From the NCBI GenBank assembly GCA_019055375.1, contig JAHQIW010007095.1:1-64000 (forward strand): a stretch of DNA of 64,000 bases. Reading direction: 5' to 3'. Position 1 is the first letter of the stretch, and each line of letters opens with the position of its first letter. Source of the stretch: Parelaphostrongylus tenuis. Lineage: Eukaryota; Nematoda; Chromadorea; Rhabditida; Metastrongylidae. Made by a program: the position numbers and the translations under genes. Below the pieces are notes generated by a model. It made no database searches. It was given only the letters and a program-made list of their open reading frames with translations, and was not told the origin of the DNA. Below are positions 30,875-43,679 of the stretch, one piece after another.

Positions 30875-33800
30875 CCAGAAGGAATTTATGACCATCTATT
30901 CACATTTTTTTGTCGATTGGATTAGGATTTTATCCACTTGTAGGGAACAGTCCTGGCTACTTCCAATTCATTCACTATCCCGAGTATTATGAGGGAATGG
31001 TGTAATAGAGAAGTGTAGAAAAGTCTCTTCTTCAAGGTATAGCTGCCGAAGCCGAAGCTATAGCGCTCAAATATTTCATTCATCTTGAACGGGCCTTGGC
31101 GAATTGTTTGCCAATAATCGTCACATATATGGAGAAGTCTCACTAGTGCACTTCTATTCATTTCAAAGCCGTGGGTGGTTGTTTACGGTGACGACTTAGC
31201 AGCGCCATATCGGGGCCATCTAGAAAATAGGGTGTAAAAAACCGTCCTGTCGGCAAAATACTATTGAGAAGAGAACTCCTATGGGATTATCACTTGTTGT
31301 GAAAGCAAATAAGATGTTTGAATATATAATGACTCCACTGTGATAGAAGATCGCTGAACCTTTGAATTGATAAATTTATCAACCACTATGAGAAAATTGG
31401 TAACATATTCAGTTCGGAAAGATTCTTTTGTTACTTCCACTTGATTCATATTTTACTCCCCAGAGAATGAGCTATTCGCTTTGAAAACACTTTTTTGACT
31501 CCCAGCAAGATTTGTCTAACGTTATGAAGTTCAAGAAAACCAGTAGTTTATAAGTGCATAAACCTACATAGATTAACGAGTAAATTAAATATTACTTGCT
31601 CAATGTGTATTATTCGTATGCATTTTAATCTGTTGAATCGTCAGTCTTGTGAAAAATTCATTGGCTTTAATGTGACATCTCATCGATTCCCTCTTTGTTA
31701 TACAAGAATAATTAGCAATGGTGCAGCTGTAGAACCACACGACATAGACAGTATCCGTCAATTAGATGTCTCTATGTCCAGTCTACTCCTTATTATTCAG
31801 AGACCAGATAGCGTTTATTTCATTTTTCATGCCATTAGTATGGAAATTTCATAAACGAGAAAGTTCCAAGCAAAAAACAAGCAGTAGAGCCTGGCAAGAT
31901 TAATGATATTTGCGTTTACCTATGCTGCAAAATCCCCGTAATCATACACCTTGTTCTAGTGTTTGCTTTTCATCCCGTGTTTTCAAGGTGAGTAGTGGAA
32001 TCACTTCTGTGACGCGAAGAAAACAAATACAAACAAATAGTGTTTGCTGAAGACGTTCTTTGTACCCGAAACACCATAAGCATCCCATGAAATAGGTACA
32101 GAAATACTTTCCATTCTATCTCGACTGCTTCTTTCAGATAAGTATTTTTGGTAAAGTGATGTCTAAATCTAGCACTGGACTGCTAATTAAAGATACCCGA
32201 AGAACGCATCATCGCAGATCCCTTTTTCAGAGAGTCAACAGAACGAGTTAATTTCATAATGATAAGCTGCAGAAGTTTTTGAGCAGCATTAGAGTATTAA
32301 TTAATTGTTCAGTCTTTCATGGAAATGTATTCACGGAATATTTATTTTTCTCGAAGCGTAAATTGATGGAAAATACGTCTTAAAAATAATAGGGGTGTTT
32401 TCACAAGAAGAGAGTGTACTGATTAGGATTACTGGAATTCTCATGAGATAAGTAGATCCTTTTTGTAAAGTTGGCTGAATTCATTATCCCTAACGGGCCG
32501 AGTAGTGTTATACTATTCGTAAGAGACATGTAGACTGAATGCCTGGATTAGCTATTGACGTAATATGAGTTGAAACTGAGTTATGCTCAACCTCTTTCAA
32601 ATTGAGCGCAGAAGTTCAACACGGCCATCCACCCTCAGAAACGTGAGAAAGCTGTATTAAGAAAATATGAGAGATTAATGTCGAAGGCTCGGCAGCTACA
32701 TCATCGCACTTTGATGGTAATGTTTTCCTTATAAACACCTACCATTTACCATATCAAACGAACGGTGATCAATTTCAACAGCACTTAAGAAAAGCTCGAT
32801 TTGCTACTTAAGCACTGTAAATATTGAGAAATATTCGCTTAATGATGAGTGCATTGGAGGAATAATGAAGATTAAAGAACTTTTTCTTCTTTTCACACTT
32901 CTCCTCAAAAACTTGGAAGATGGGTGAGCACGACGAAGGAACGATCGACGTTTTTGAACGTGTTATACATTGGCCGTGCTGGAGGTACTACTTTCTGTGC
33001 AACTAGTAGAGGAAGCCTTTGTTTGCGATATATTTTACATCTGCGAAGCTGCTGTGCAGAAGTCTAAAATAAGGTGGAATCGCACTGAGTACAACAAATT
33101 AGCTACTGACTTGATAATCAAACGTCTTCATGGGGGCTACGAATGATAGAAGTGACACTGTTCATAAGATCGGTCGTAGACGTTCAACGATATCCGAAGT
33201 AAACCTGTGCTCATCTCCCTAAAAGTAGTGTAGACAACAGTTCTCCGTAAAATAACGAATGTTCTCTACCCTTTCTCAAGTGTAAATTACTGATTTATAA
33301 TGTTACACCTAAACCGTATATTCTGATTTCATAAGTCTGTGTATAAGTGTCGAAAGACGGTTGAACTTTCGATGTACTTTGGATCATGTTTTACAGTAAG
33401 TGCCCGATCACTCTCGTGACTAGCGTGAAATTAATGACTTCTCTTTGTGCTTTTGAATTAGAGCTCAATTTGGTAGTTGAACTTTTCACGTGACCTAGCT
33501 GTGAACGTATGCTCTCAAATCCTATTCTGGAGCCTCCAACATTAGCTTTGCCTTTGTTTTACTTTAATTTTGAACCCGCCCTTTGGTGAAATTATATATA
33601 AATGTTCCAAGGTTAATTCTAGTCTTCTCTCCGACTCTGCTCTTCCTCTCTCTCTTTCGCTCACTGCAGTTCCTCTAGCATATTCTCTGTAATCCTCCTA
33701 TGTATTCCTCAATTCTCGTATAGCTGGTATTGTACTGTTACCATAAAGCAAAACAGTTATTCAAATACGATGATTTCGACACACAAGCAACTAATAAAAG

Positions 33801-34400
33801 TCCCGCGTGGCCAAATCAATTCAGACTACATAAATTCTCCACCAACTTCCCTTTACTACAAGTAGTTTTATAAGTGATATCAAGGACGATAGAACCAATA
33901 TGAGTGGGAGACACGGCAGAGGAGAAGACAAGAACAAGATCTAGTTAGCAAGGAATTTGAACGTGGCATGTTATCAAACTCTTGATCCAAACAAGTCTGT
34001 GTTATGGAAGTTGTTTCTTCGCAAGGAGAGAATTTTTGTACTGTACATGAAAATGTATCAGTGATGAAACCAAGCTGTAGGTACGACTATTCAAACATCC
34101 TTATCTACAGGTTATGATTTCTACATGATTCCACGGTAATGTATTAGCTTTGTCCTGGATTTGATTCACTCTCAGATAGGGTCGTGTTCACTCGAAGATT
34201 AGCTGGGAACACCACTAATTAGTGAAAACGGAAGGGAAGTCGTAAATGTAATGAAAATCTTGCACGAAGTTACGAATTTTGTTCGGGGAGATTAAAGAAT
34301 CGCCTCGGTTTCAGTGCGCGATTTACAGAGATGAATGTAGACATGTAGTTGTTCACTTGAGGGAGCAGTCTTTGGGGTTTTGATCGGATATAAACTCTTC
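30875..34400. other. Unassigned 3.5-kb stretch
   Basis: No recognisable gene, RNA or repeat. A pyrimidine-rich block at 33600-33720 is unexplained. Confidence 0.4.
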
Positions 34401-34404
34401 TACC

Positions 34405-34530
34405 CAATAATGTGGAGTGCTGTGCAAAAAACATTTGTGTCTGCCGGAATTCGAACCCAGATCTCACTCTTTCCGAGAGCGTATGCTAACCGTTGCACCA
34501 CCGACGCTCGTTTTGCACAACACTCTTTCA
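34405..34530 (-). mobile_element. tRNA-like SINE, minus copy
   Basis: Minus strand cloverleaf-like 34437-34507 with box A GGTGGTGCAACGG and box B GGGTTCGAATTCC, flanked on the left by AATGTGGAGTGCTGTGCAAAA. To the right, GTTTTGCACAACACTC looks like the tail of a second, plus-strand copy whose head is gone. Confidence 0.7.
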
Positions 34531-34539
34531 CGCACTTTT

Positions 34540-35430
34540 TTCTACTCATAAATATTTACATCAGACTACTAAGATAGGACATATTTTGACATTACTCAGT
34601 CGTCTCGAGAGCGGCAGCGAGAACCTGAAAACATGTTTGTCTCGCCACTGCAAAATAGTGGCAGCACGGCTGTTGCACTGCAGCGTTGCAAGTTCGCTGC
34701 ACTGTTCCATTAAGGCCGAATGAGATGCACTAAGACAGGTGATACCCTTTGCAAATACTCAGATATTATTGTCAATAAAGCACCACTTTCCTCTCCAATG
34801 CTTGAGCGCATCCGAATGGCCAGTTATCATTCCTGAATGTCCCCAAATCTGAGTCATGGCCAGGGTTTCATTCCTTACTAAGATCTCCCACGATGAAGTA
34901 GATTTTATCCTCTTCGTGTAGAAGCTGAGATAAGATTGATATTGGAAGGTACAGGTAAGAGTAAAGCTAGCTGAGCTGAGCTCATCGAATAGTTCTGATG
35001 ATCGAATAGAGACGAATTGAGAGACAACCACTACCACTCGAATCGTTCACTGATTGGCGGGATACAAGTATGCAGGGAATTAGAACTTCTATCAATGGCA
35101 TCGATAAGATAGTGATAAGAATACTATATTTAGCATTGATAAGACACTGATAAACAAGCCAGATTCCCTAGTGGGTGTTCTTCAGTAAAATTATTGATTG
35201 ATGCGTGCCGCGGAAGGAAGTTCGAGCGCATTAGTCTATCAAAGGCTGGAATTTGAATGTCGATGAAGCTGTAAACTAAAATAATGGCTGTCAGACTTGT
35301 AAACTAAAATACAGATATTACCTATCAGAATGGCTGTCAAGCCAAGTGGGTTCATAAAGCGAAATCGCATACCCGAGCAAACGTGTTAAAGGTTCGTGGC
35401 TGACAGCTATCATATGTGAGTGGTGGCGCG
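34540..35430. other. Unassigned sequence
   Basis: No recognisable gene or repeat. Confidence 0.4.
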
Positions 35431-35435
35431 AATGT

Positions 35436-35507
35436 ACCTCGGGGTGGTGTAGTGGTAGCACGCGTACCCGATATGGGTGAAACGCGGGTTCGACTCCCAT
35501 CTGAGGT
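35436..35507 (+). mobile_element. tRNA-like SINE, second subfamily, single copy
   Basis: The acceptor-like ends ACCTCGG and CTGAGGT pair over seven bases. Box A TGGTGTAGTGG and box B GGGTTCGACTCCC are good; the T stem is degraded. The downstream flank CGTATTTTTGCTCACCACTC matches the tail of the copy at 9741-9840. Confidence 0.7.
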
Positions 35508-35639
35508 CGTATTTTTGCTCACCACTCAAATCTCTTAGGTATATCTAAACTATTTTGGTGAAATTGGGTGCGTGGTGTTTCTCATCACGGAGAGCGACGA
35601 GAGGCTGAATGCAATCATTTTCCAACGGCGTGAAAGTCG

Positions 35640-36346
35640 ATGAAATGACAACAGAGATGACAAAAGTCGCGCAGCGCGCGGCGTTGTCTCGCGTGATTAT
35701 CGATCGGTTTTAGACCACCACAAACTTGCACGGACAGTGCCAGGATATACCACCGTGTTCGACTGGGGTTGCGCTGAATACGGGTCGTCGTCGTCGTGGC
35801 TGGTGTAGAATCTATTAGTGTCAGACGTGATCAGCGGTCGCGATCTATCAACCACCAACACACCAACACACGCACGTCTGCATGTCTGCGTCACCGCGGC
35901 CCCGCGCACTGTCTAGCATGGACTCCCGCGTCTCACACCCTCTCCTACTCTCCTCTCAGTGGTCGATGATGTTCAAAGAGACCCCGGACGCTCTTCGAAG
36001 ATTCCGCTTCGTCTCTCGCACACTCCTCACCAGGTGAGCTATTTCGTTCGGCTCGTCGTCCGCCACATCCACTCTATCGCTCGTCTCTTCGTATTCTGCT
36101 GGTGCAACAACACGCCGTGTCGGCCGCGCGACGACGGGGCAGCGCCACACATCGCATCGCAATTGCCGCGATGCCGCCGCGCGCGGCGACCCCGGTATAA
36201 AAGGCGCGCGGCGTGCGCCTTTAAAGATACGCTCCGTGGTCTACGTGCTGTGTTGGTTGGACGGGTCTCTCTCTTTTACCGATCGCTCGTTGCTATCCCT
36301 CCAACAAGTCAATCGGGATCAGGTCAGTTTCTATTTATACTATCAG
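35640..36346 (+). promoter_or_regulatory. CpG-rich putative promoter with TATA box and 5' exon
   Basis: This block is far richer in G+C and CpG than its surroundings. TATAAAAGG lies at 36196-36204 between GC-rich arms, which predicts transcription starting near 36225-36235. A strong donor CAG/GTAAGT follows at 36347, so a first exon of roughly 120 nt is plausible. The exon has no convincing protein start. I could not find the downstream exons. The gene may have a long first intron or lie beyond recognition, and a promoter-bearing mobile element is an alternative. Confidence 0.5.
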
Positions 36347-36349
36347 GTA

Positions 36350-37340
36350 AGTTTACTTGTTAGGCAATCATAAATCATCATGGAATAAAATACATGATTA
36401 AGTTATTAGGTATGTTCCGGTGCTAGGTGAGCGCTAGGATTATCCTGAGCAGCATGCAGCAGGGCACGCCTTACTTGTATCCTTATCGCTGCTAGTGTCA
36501 AATTGACCACTTAGTATAGAGCATTGCGGGTTCAATCGAATTATCCTGCTACTATGAGGAGCCTCTTGCTTATTCGTGCAGTATTCAAGCTAGCCATAGC
36601 AAGGATCTGGTCAGTAGTGGGGGTTAACATGGTAGCCGATAGCAGTGAAGACGGTAACTGAAGTAGTAACGATGCGTTGGTAAACTCATCATAGCATAGA
36701 CGGGAGGGGTGTATGGGTTTTTTAGATGAGTATGATGCTCTGATGGGTATCATGAACCAAGCAACGGAACATGCTATGATTTCAAAGTACAGCGGTTTCG
36801 CGCCTTTTTCCTCAAACTATATTGTAAATATTTAAAAAAATAAATATAAATAATAAATGGAAGCAACGAAAAGAAGTCGTCAAGCATTAATCAGTTTCTG
36901 TTAAGGTTTGCTGGTACGGTACGGTTATCGTAGATCGTGTGGATCGCGCGGTCGTTTTATAATAGTTTTGTGTGAATTATTGGTCGGATTAGATAAAACC
37001 GTTACACCATGCGTATTGAGCTAGTTATGAAATGATCGCCTGTGAATAGCGTATATTCACAAACAAATTTTTCATTGGAAATTTTGGTGACATAATAATT
37101 CTGGCAGGATGCCAACATTGTATTTCCCGCAATTTTTGCACAGCGATTCGGTACACCACAACAACAAGTAATTGTAATCATTGCATACTAATCGCCTATG
37201 AATAGCGAACCTTCATTTCAAATAAATACCACGGAATTCTGCTAACGGCACATAGTATGGATAGAAATAACTGTAAAGAAGGAAAATGGTATGGTAGTAT
37301 TTTGGGTCGGAGCTAGCGTAGTATTTTCCGTAGTTTTAAG
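36350..37340. other. Unassigned, possibly intron
   Basis: No recognisable gene. It could be the first intron of the transcript proposed at 36225-36346. Confidence 0.35.
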
Positions 37341-37344
37341 TTGT

Positions 37345-37640
37345 GAGCGAATGTGAAGCAATGGTTAGAGGTGCTCTGCGCCGCATACAAGGTCAATGGT
37401 TCGATCTCGCGCTCATGGCTCACCAAGCCATTCATCCCTCCGGGATCGGTAAAGTGGTGTCCAGACTGGTCGCAGACTTGTTTGGGAGAACAAGCAGCAC
37501 TGATTCGGTTCAGCAGGAGGCCACCGCGAGTCATTGTAAAGGCCAGATATGCATTCAAACACCTCAGACGATGTTAAAAATTAGAGACGAATGCATGGTG
37601 CATTCCTCTGGGATTGATTAACGCCGAGAGCTTTTTTTTT
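37345..37640 (+). mobile_element. SINE family B, copy 2
   Basis: GAGCGA start, box B GGTTCGATC, GCGCTC closure, CTCACCAAGCCATTCATCCC body, and an end AACGCCGAGAGC followed by a T run. Box A is damaged (TGAAGCAATGG). Confidence 0.8.
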
Positions 37641-37659
37641 TCAATTTTCCGCTTTACAG

Positions 37660-38415
37660 CGTTGCGCTCATATGTCGGATCCATGAAGAAGCTACTGTTA
37701 TTGCAAAGTATATGTCGTTCTGAAATATTGGGAAGCAACGAATTCTGCTCATTGATATGCTTTTAGTATATACGTTTAACCGTATATAGCAGAGCAGCTG
37801 CTGAAGCGCGATGATGGTGACTTTGAACAGATGTTCTAACCAGACAGAAATTCGAGATGAAAATAAACACGTGCCGATCGAACTGCTGCCATTTGCATTG
37901 TTGTTGTTGGGTTCCTTGACGTATAAACATCAGCTAATCACCGCTTGAATTTTGAACAGTTTTATTGAACAGATGCTACTAAGTGGTGAAAATCGTGGGC
38001 ATTCGTCCTGTGTTTTGGAAAGTAGTTCAGAGTCTTTGATGATTCATCGGAAATTCTAAGCGCTAGGTGTTTGTGCAACTTACGTCGAATGCAGTTAATC
38101 ATCGGTTTTTCTCAGTGATGAGGTTAATGGCGACTATTTAGAGTTACTAAAGTCGATTATGTCCTAAGGGTTCGTGTAGATCGGATAGAGCAGTTTTCAA
38201 TTAATAGCGATTGAAATAGGCTTGCTCTCGCGTTCGACTAATTCATCTATAAGGAAGTCTATCTAATTTTAATTTTGATTGTGTTAAATCATGTAATGAT
38301 GCGAAAAAACGTGATTCACGAATCTATAGAGTCATGCCATATGAGCCAAGAAAACAGCGTGACAAGAAATGATTGGACGAACAGACCGCTATAAATTTTT
38401 CTACCAGGGTTAACG
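37660..38415. other. Unassigned sequence
   Basis: No recognisable gene or repeat. Confidence 0.4.
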
Positions 38416-38417
38416 GT

Positions 38418-38694
38418 GGGGCGCGGGTGGCGCAGTGGACAGAGTTGCTCTACGACACACGTGGTCGATGGTTCTATACCGCGCCTCAAGGCTTACCAAG
38501 TCTTCTATTTTTGCGGGGTGACGAATTGATACCGGACAAGTCTGGGAGAATAACAGCACTGACTTGATACATCGGCAGATCGTTAGTCATTGGAAAAGCC
38601 TGATATTCATTTAATCACCCTCAAACGATGGTGGATGAAGTCAAATGCATAGGGGATCCCTTAGGGGTTGATCAACGTCGAGAGCTGCTTTTTC
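38418..38694 (+). mobile_element. SINE family B, copy 3
   Basis: GGCGCGGGTGGCGCAGTGG head, GGTTCTATACC in the box B position (decayed), GGACAAGTCTGGGAGAATAA body and ATCAACGTCGAGAGC end. Confidence 0.75.
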
Positions 38695-38699
38695 CAAAG

Positions 38700-41600
38700 A
38701 TCAACGATAAAATCGGGATAATATGACATCATTTGATAGATAGGTCATCAAAAACATAGGAAGTAGGAAAAGACTTGCATATTACAGTTCTACCTCTTGC
38801 GATCTCTTCTATTTGCTTTGATGTGCGAGTAAAGAAGTCACATAGAAGTTTTTCTTTCCATGGATGCTGCATTCGAGGATAATTTACGGCCTAGATATTG
38901 AAGGATTTGATGGTTTGTCTGAGAAAATCGAGTAGCGGTGGTGCAGAGTAATGTCTCAAAACCTAAAAAAAAAGAACAGTTACGATGTTCTCCATCAACA
39001 TCACTGCAGAATCGGCTCTGTCAACTTAATTGCTGGAAACTTTACTTTTTTAAGGCTCCGAAGAAAGCGAGGTTCGCCGAACTACAAGCAATGTGCATGA
39101 ATAATAGAACAGCAATTTCTTGTGTTCTCATCAAGAAAACTGCGAGTTACTGATTGATGTCTAAGGTGATAGAAAGTCGGTTTTGAAAATCCAGCTGTGT
39201 CAATTTTTTGATTGATGCAAGATCAGGTTGTGCTGTCAATGTGATACCTGTTACGATGGTGCTTGTAAGACTACTAGAATTCGTCCACGTGATAGAGCAG
39301 TATATTAGCTGATGATGCAGCTTTTTTGTCACTCTCTGTAGATTCCGTATTGCTTGTATGTCCTACACTTGTTTGTTTTGTTAGCGGAGATGAAGGAAGG
39401 TTGTTGGAAAGTCAAAATGACAATGATGGTTAATGAGTGGATGCATGAGAATACGAACAGCGTTACAAATTCTGCAAATATTTAGGACTTTTCAGAGCAA
39501 AAGTAGTTCAATTAAATCAATACCTTCTCGTTTGCTTTTGTGAATCAGGTAGAGGTTACTCACCTTCTACTCGGACGTCAAAGATTGGCGATTCCAAGTT
39601 GCTTTTGGCAAGTTCTCCAGTTGTTATCATCTTTTTATTTTGTGTGGTACGTCGCATCACTGAACAGATTTCAGAACTTCTTGTTGCAGTCAACTCTATT
39701 TCTCTCAGTCATCATGTACAAAAACTTTCCAACTGCGTGTTTTCTTCTGGAGAACTTCACTTTTGCCATGAATGTCATTGAATGCTGGGATGGGTGATTT
39801 AAATGACTTCCTCTTTTTCAGAGCCTGGACATATTTATATTATGTTATTCAAATAATTTTATCGATTAGCTATATTCCTAACGAAGAGTCATTGAAAATA
39901 AACACTTTTTTAAAGCCACATAGTGTTTTGTAAGGTGTGAGACTAGCCGTGTCATTTTTCTAGGATGGCGATCAAATACTCAGATAAGCAAACCAAGCAA
40001 TAAGGGGCACTAGGTGACATGTGAAGTGGTGTTCATCTTCTTGGACATTTAACTAACTGAAATCATATGGAATCACGCGGAATGATATATAACTCACCCA
40101 GATCAAAAACAAACGGAGTAGAGGCGACAGGTCAGAAGTGATAATGGGACATGTGTTCAGTGAAAATACCAATGCCCCACTGCCACAGGCGACCTAACGC
40201 TTCTCTTCGTTTGACTTTTGATCTGAATGGGTTTACTCGTCATCCTACGTGGATAGCACCGATAGTCTTACCCATTACGAAACGGTAAGCTTTTTTTGCT
40301 CAACAAAGCGGCGTTCATTTGTTTGACAAGTTCATATTATTACTATAGTTAATCCATCAAATTATATGAAAAGCGTTACATAATATATGTCCAAACTCTG
40401 AGTAAACTGCAGCGCCGAAACGTCAGCCATCGAATTACAACGACAACAACAACAATAAGGACAGCTGGTACCAGCCCCGCGTCAGCTTCACAAGGACAAG
40501 CCTTATGATTTACAAGTATTAGTTATCATTGCTAAGGTCTATAAAAGTCAGTCTTTTGAAGTTTTCCGTACAAGTCTGGTATCAACCACCCCGAAGGAAT
40601 GAGAGGCTTGATGAACCTGGAACGAAGTCGGATCAGCATTGTGGTTGTGATGATTCGCACCACTACCATTGAGCTGACACGTCCTCGGACTTTCGAACAG
40701 AAAGTTTCAACTCCTCATTTGCCTTTATGGCATGGAATAAATCTCCGTGACATCGCAGTTCATTGCCCAAAACTCTGTTATCCGCGATTGTACAGCAAGT
40801 CTTTGGTTTAAGATTTTTATTCTGGACGAATTTACCATATATTAAAGCAGACAAGGTAGTGAAGGTGCATGTCCTGGTTATATTTTGTTGATGTGGAAAC
40901 TATTTTTTAATCTTATCTTATGGGAGGTACATATTTAGATGCCGCTTTGGATTTGTACCGATTCATGCACGATTGTAGTGGTTGTTTGATTGTGGCTGGA
41001 GCGCGCGTCTGTCTTTCATTGGATGTTTATACGACTGGCAACACATCCTGTTTCCTGCTTAGCACTATAGGAGTTATCATCACCAGTTTTTCTCCCTGCT
41101 TAGGATTGAAGAGTTTCGTCGCCTTGTCATTGTAAAAAAATTCTAGCAAAAGTGGTGCGCTCTCAAGTAAACAACAGTTCTCAGAGAAGACTGATTCGTT
41201 TTCAGATTGATCGGTAGTATTATGAAGAAATATTTTTCTCTAGAAAGGTTGCAGAAAAGATCGCTAACGGTTGCGTCTACAACGCATAAAAGTGCTGATT
41301 CTAGAAAAACTGCTAATAATCTTCCAATAACTAGTGCACCCCTTAATTAAGAATTTGACAAATTGCTAGGAGAGATTTTAATTCATTATGATGGAAGTGT
41401 AAGTTATTATTATTTTGTGTTAATATGAAAGATTAGGTTTCGGTTTATATCGCCATTTATTAACCCATATGATTTCAAAAACTTTTCTATCATGAGCATG
41501 TACGAGCACTTATTACTAATTTTCAAAACTGGGCGACTGATACTTCGGCGGCTCCCTTCCACAGCTGTTTTTATTCTCTTCTAACGAGTGAGACTTCTTT

Positions 41601-42340
41601 TATGTAGTTTCTTATACGTTAAAGAGTCTAGTCCAACATCAATAGTCGATCTGTAGTCTAATCTCCAACAATCCCAAAACGCGATGTTAAAAAACAAAGA
41701 TAACGGCTTTGAAGAAGGTGAATCGCCGAAAAATCAGCCATTGGATCAAGAATATATCACTGTTTTATCTGCTTAGTATAACTACACATTTTGTAGTTAT
41801 CAACATTTCTTTTACTCGGTTCGTCTCGTATTCTCATTTTGATACTCATGTGGGTCCAAGTATCAATTGATGAGCAAATTTCACTCGCGAATGTCTTGAA
41901 TGCTGGTTAGGTATAATCGCATTGGAATTCTGGGATCGCGCCAGCAGAACGTTCTAAGTTGTTTACCAATGCCGTTGGCTTACCGTGAATTGTGGATAGT
42001 CACTTACATGCGGAAAAAAAATGGGATCAGTTGTCGATTGCGAAGACATGGGAAGGTTGATTAGACCAAGCACCCAAACGATAATTTCTACAGAGGTCAC
42101 ACGGACCACTCATTCCCGTTATAAATGGCTTCATAGAGGTCATGTTATTGCGAAAGTGGTAAATATCTCGAGAATATCAAAAGTTAGCTTCATCAATCGA
42201 AATAAAAGCCATTAGCTGCTTATACATTTTTCCATGCGGTAACTATATATATGCTCCGGTTGTATGAAAGGCTGGAATTCTGAATCGATGAGGACGTTCA
42301 TGGCAGTTTTAGTATTGACCTGACTTTCAAAGGATTCCTC
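38700..42340. other. Unassigned 3.6-kb stretch
   Basis: No gene recognised. CGCCGAAACGTCAGCCATCG (40410-40430) and GAAGAAGGTGAATCGCCG (41713-41730), the latter followed by AAAAATCAGCCATTGG, resemble the end motif of the Penelope-like element and are probably relics. Frames at 39540-39797 and 40920-41135 are hydrophobic but carry no known motif. Confidence 0.4.
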
Positions 42341-42347
42341 GCGAAGG

Positions 42348-42575
42348 GAGCGCATATGGCACAGTGGTTAGAGGTGCTCTGCGTCGCACACGAGGTCAAT
42401 GGTTCGATCTCACGCTCATGGCTCACCAAGCCATCCATCCCTACGATGTCGGTAGATTGGTACCAGACTGGTCTCCGACTTGTCTGGGTAAGCAGCACTG
42501 ATTCGGTTAAGCGGGAGGGAAATTGAAGACGAATGCATGACGCATCCCTCAAGGGTTGATCAACGCCGAGACTTT
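42348..42575 (+). mobile_element. SINE family B, copy 4
   Basis: GAGCGC head, TGGCACAGTGG box A, GGTTCGATCTC box B, CACCAAGCCATCCATCCC body, AACGCCGAGAC end. The central part before the end is shorter than in copies 1 and 2. Confidence 0.82.
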
Positions 42576-43126
42576 ATCATTTATTCTTTATCCTCGCAAA
42601 GGAGATTTTCAATATGCTTGAAGAAATGGTAATCGGTAGGAGAGAGATCAAGTGAGTATAAAAGACAATGCAGAGTTTCCTAGCCCAGCTTAATGAACCT
42701 GTGCAACATCGATGGAGCAAGGTGTGGATATGTTTTATCGCTGAGCAGGACCATTCAATTCGTGTGGCACACCATTTGTTGAACTTCTTTATCGTTCCAA
42801 TTTTCTTAGTTACTCAGAACAGTCATGATGTTTACCATTTGCAAGTTTTCGAGCAGTTGTGCGTATAATTGTTCCTAGTAAAGCCTTTAATTCGTCATCT
42901 TCAACAATGGAAAGACATCCGTAACAAATTGTTGGAAATTTATGTTACACTGTGCATCTGTAAACTTTCCTCAGCCCTAACTTATTGTCATTTTGAAACT
43001 TCGAGCCGATTAGGCTATTTTATGGTTGAATTTGAATTCGTAGGAGTAGTTGAAATCGATGTTTCGATGTCCTAATTTCTATCCTGTAGAACTTGTCAAA
43101 ATGCAATTTACGTTATATTGAGTCTT

Positions 43127-43675
43127 CTCCTAAGTTTTGGCACTAGAGTAATGAGCCTGCTGCCTTTGATATTCTCTTGATTGTTGCATGACCATAGTCA
43201 AAATCGTTTGCCAACTCCTCGATAGTTGAAATGAGATCCTTTGACTGCTTCGATGACGGCCTTGGCCATTGCTTGGTCATCTTTGCGTGGACGTTCGGAG
43301 CGTAACTGGTCCTTCAAGTTGGTGCTGCTGGCGCGAAACTTAGCAAAGAACTGAAACGCTGTCGGCCTGAACAGAATCCTTGAGCCTTTGCATGGTTGAT
43401 GTCCTCGAGGCTGTTCTGTGCATCGCGTCCCAATTCGTACTTCCTAAATGCATGCTGCGGTGAAGGCTCAGTTGTGCGGCCATGATACTGTAAGTATGGA
43501 ATAAATTTGGTACCAGAAGAAAGCTCTGAAAATCCTGCACCAAGCGATATTGATTTGTTGTCTGAGAGATGGCAGAAATGTGTTAAGTCTGATGGCGCAT
43601 ACTATGAATAGTGTAAGGTAATTTTAACTACTTTTGGTTAAGAAATTTGGTACTGTGCTCTAGTGCCAGATCTTA
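43127..43675. mobile_element. Mariner relic with inverted internal arrangement
   Basis: The outer ends, TTTTGGCACTAGAGTAATG (43133-43151) and CTGTGCTCTAGTGCCA (about 43657-43672), are imperfect inverted repeats. On the minus strand (43570 to about 43140) the transposase N-terminus is readable across frameshifts: RKYELGRDAQ, FFAKFRASSTNLKDQLRS, IEELANDFDYGHATIKRI. The C-terminal end ERWQKCVKSDGAYYE with a stop lies on the plus strand at about 43570-43617. The catalytic domain is missing, and the two coding ends face opposite directions. Confidence 0.78.
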
Positions 43676-43679
43676 TGAG

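Noticed and set aside
35959..36363. 134-codon frame over the CpG-rich block
   Set aside because: Composition follows the GC-rich DNA; the TATA box and predicted start lie inside it and the donor at 36347 would cut it.
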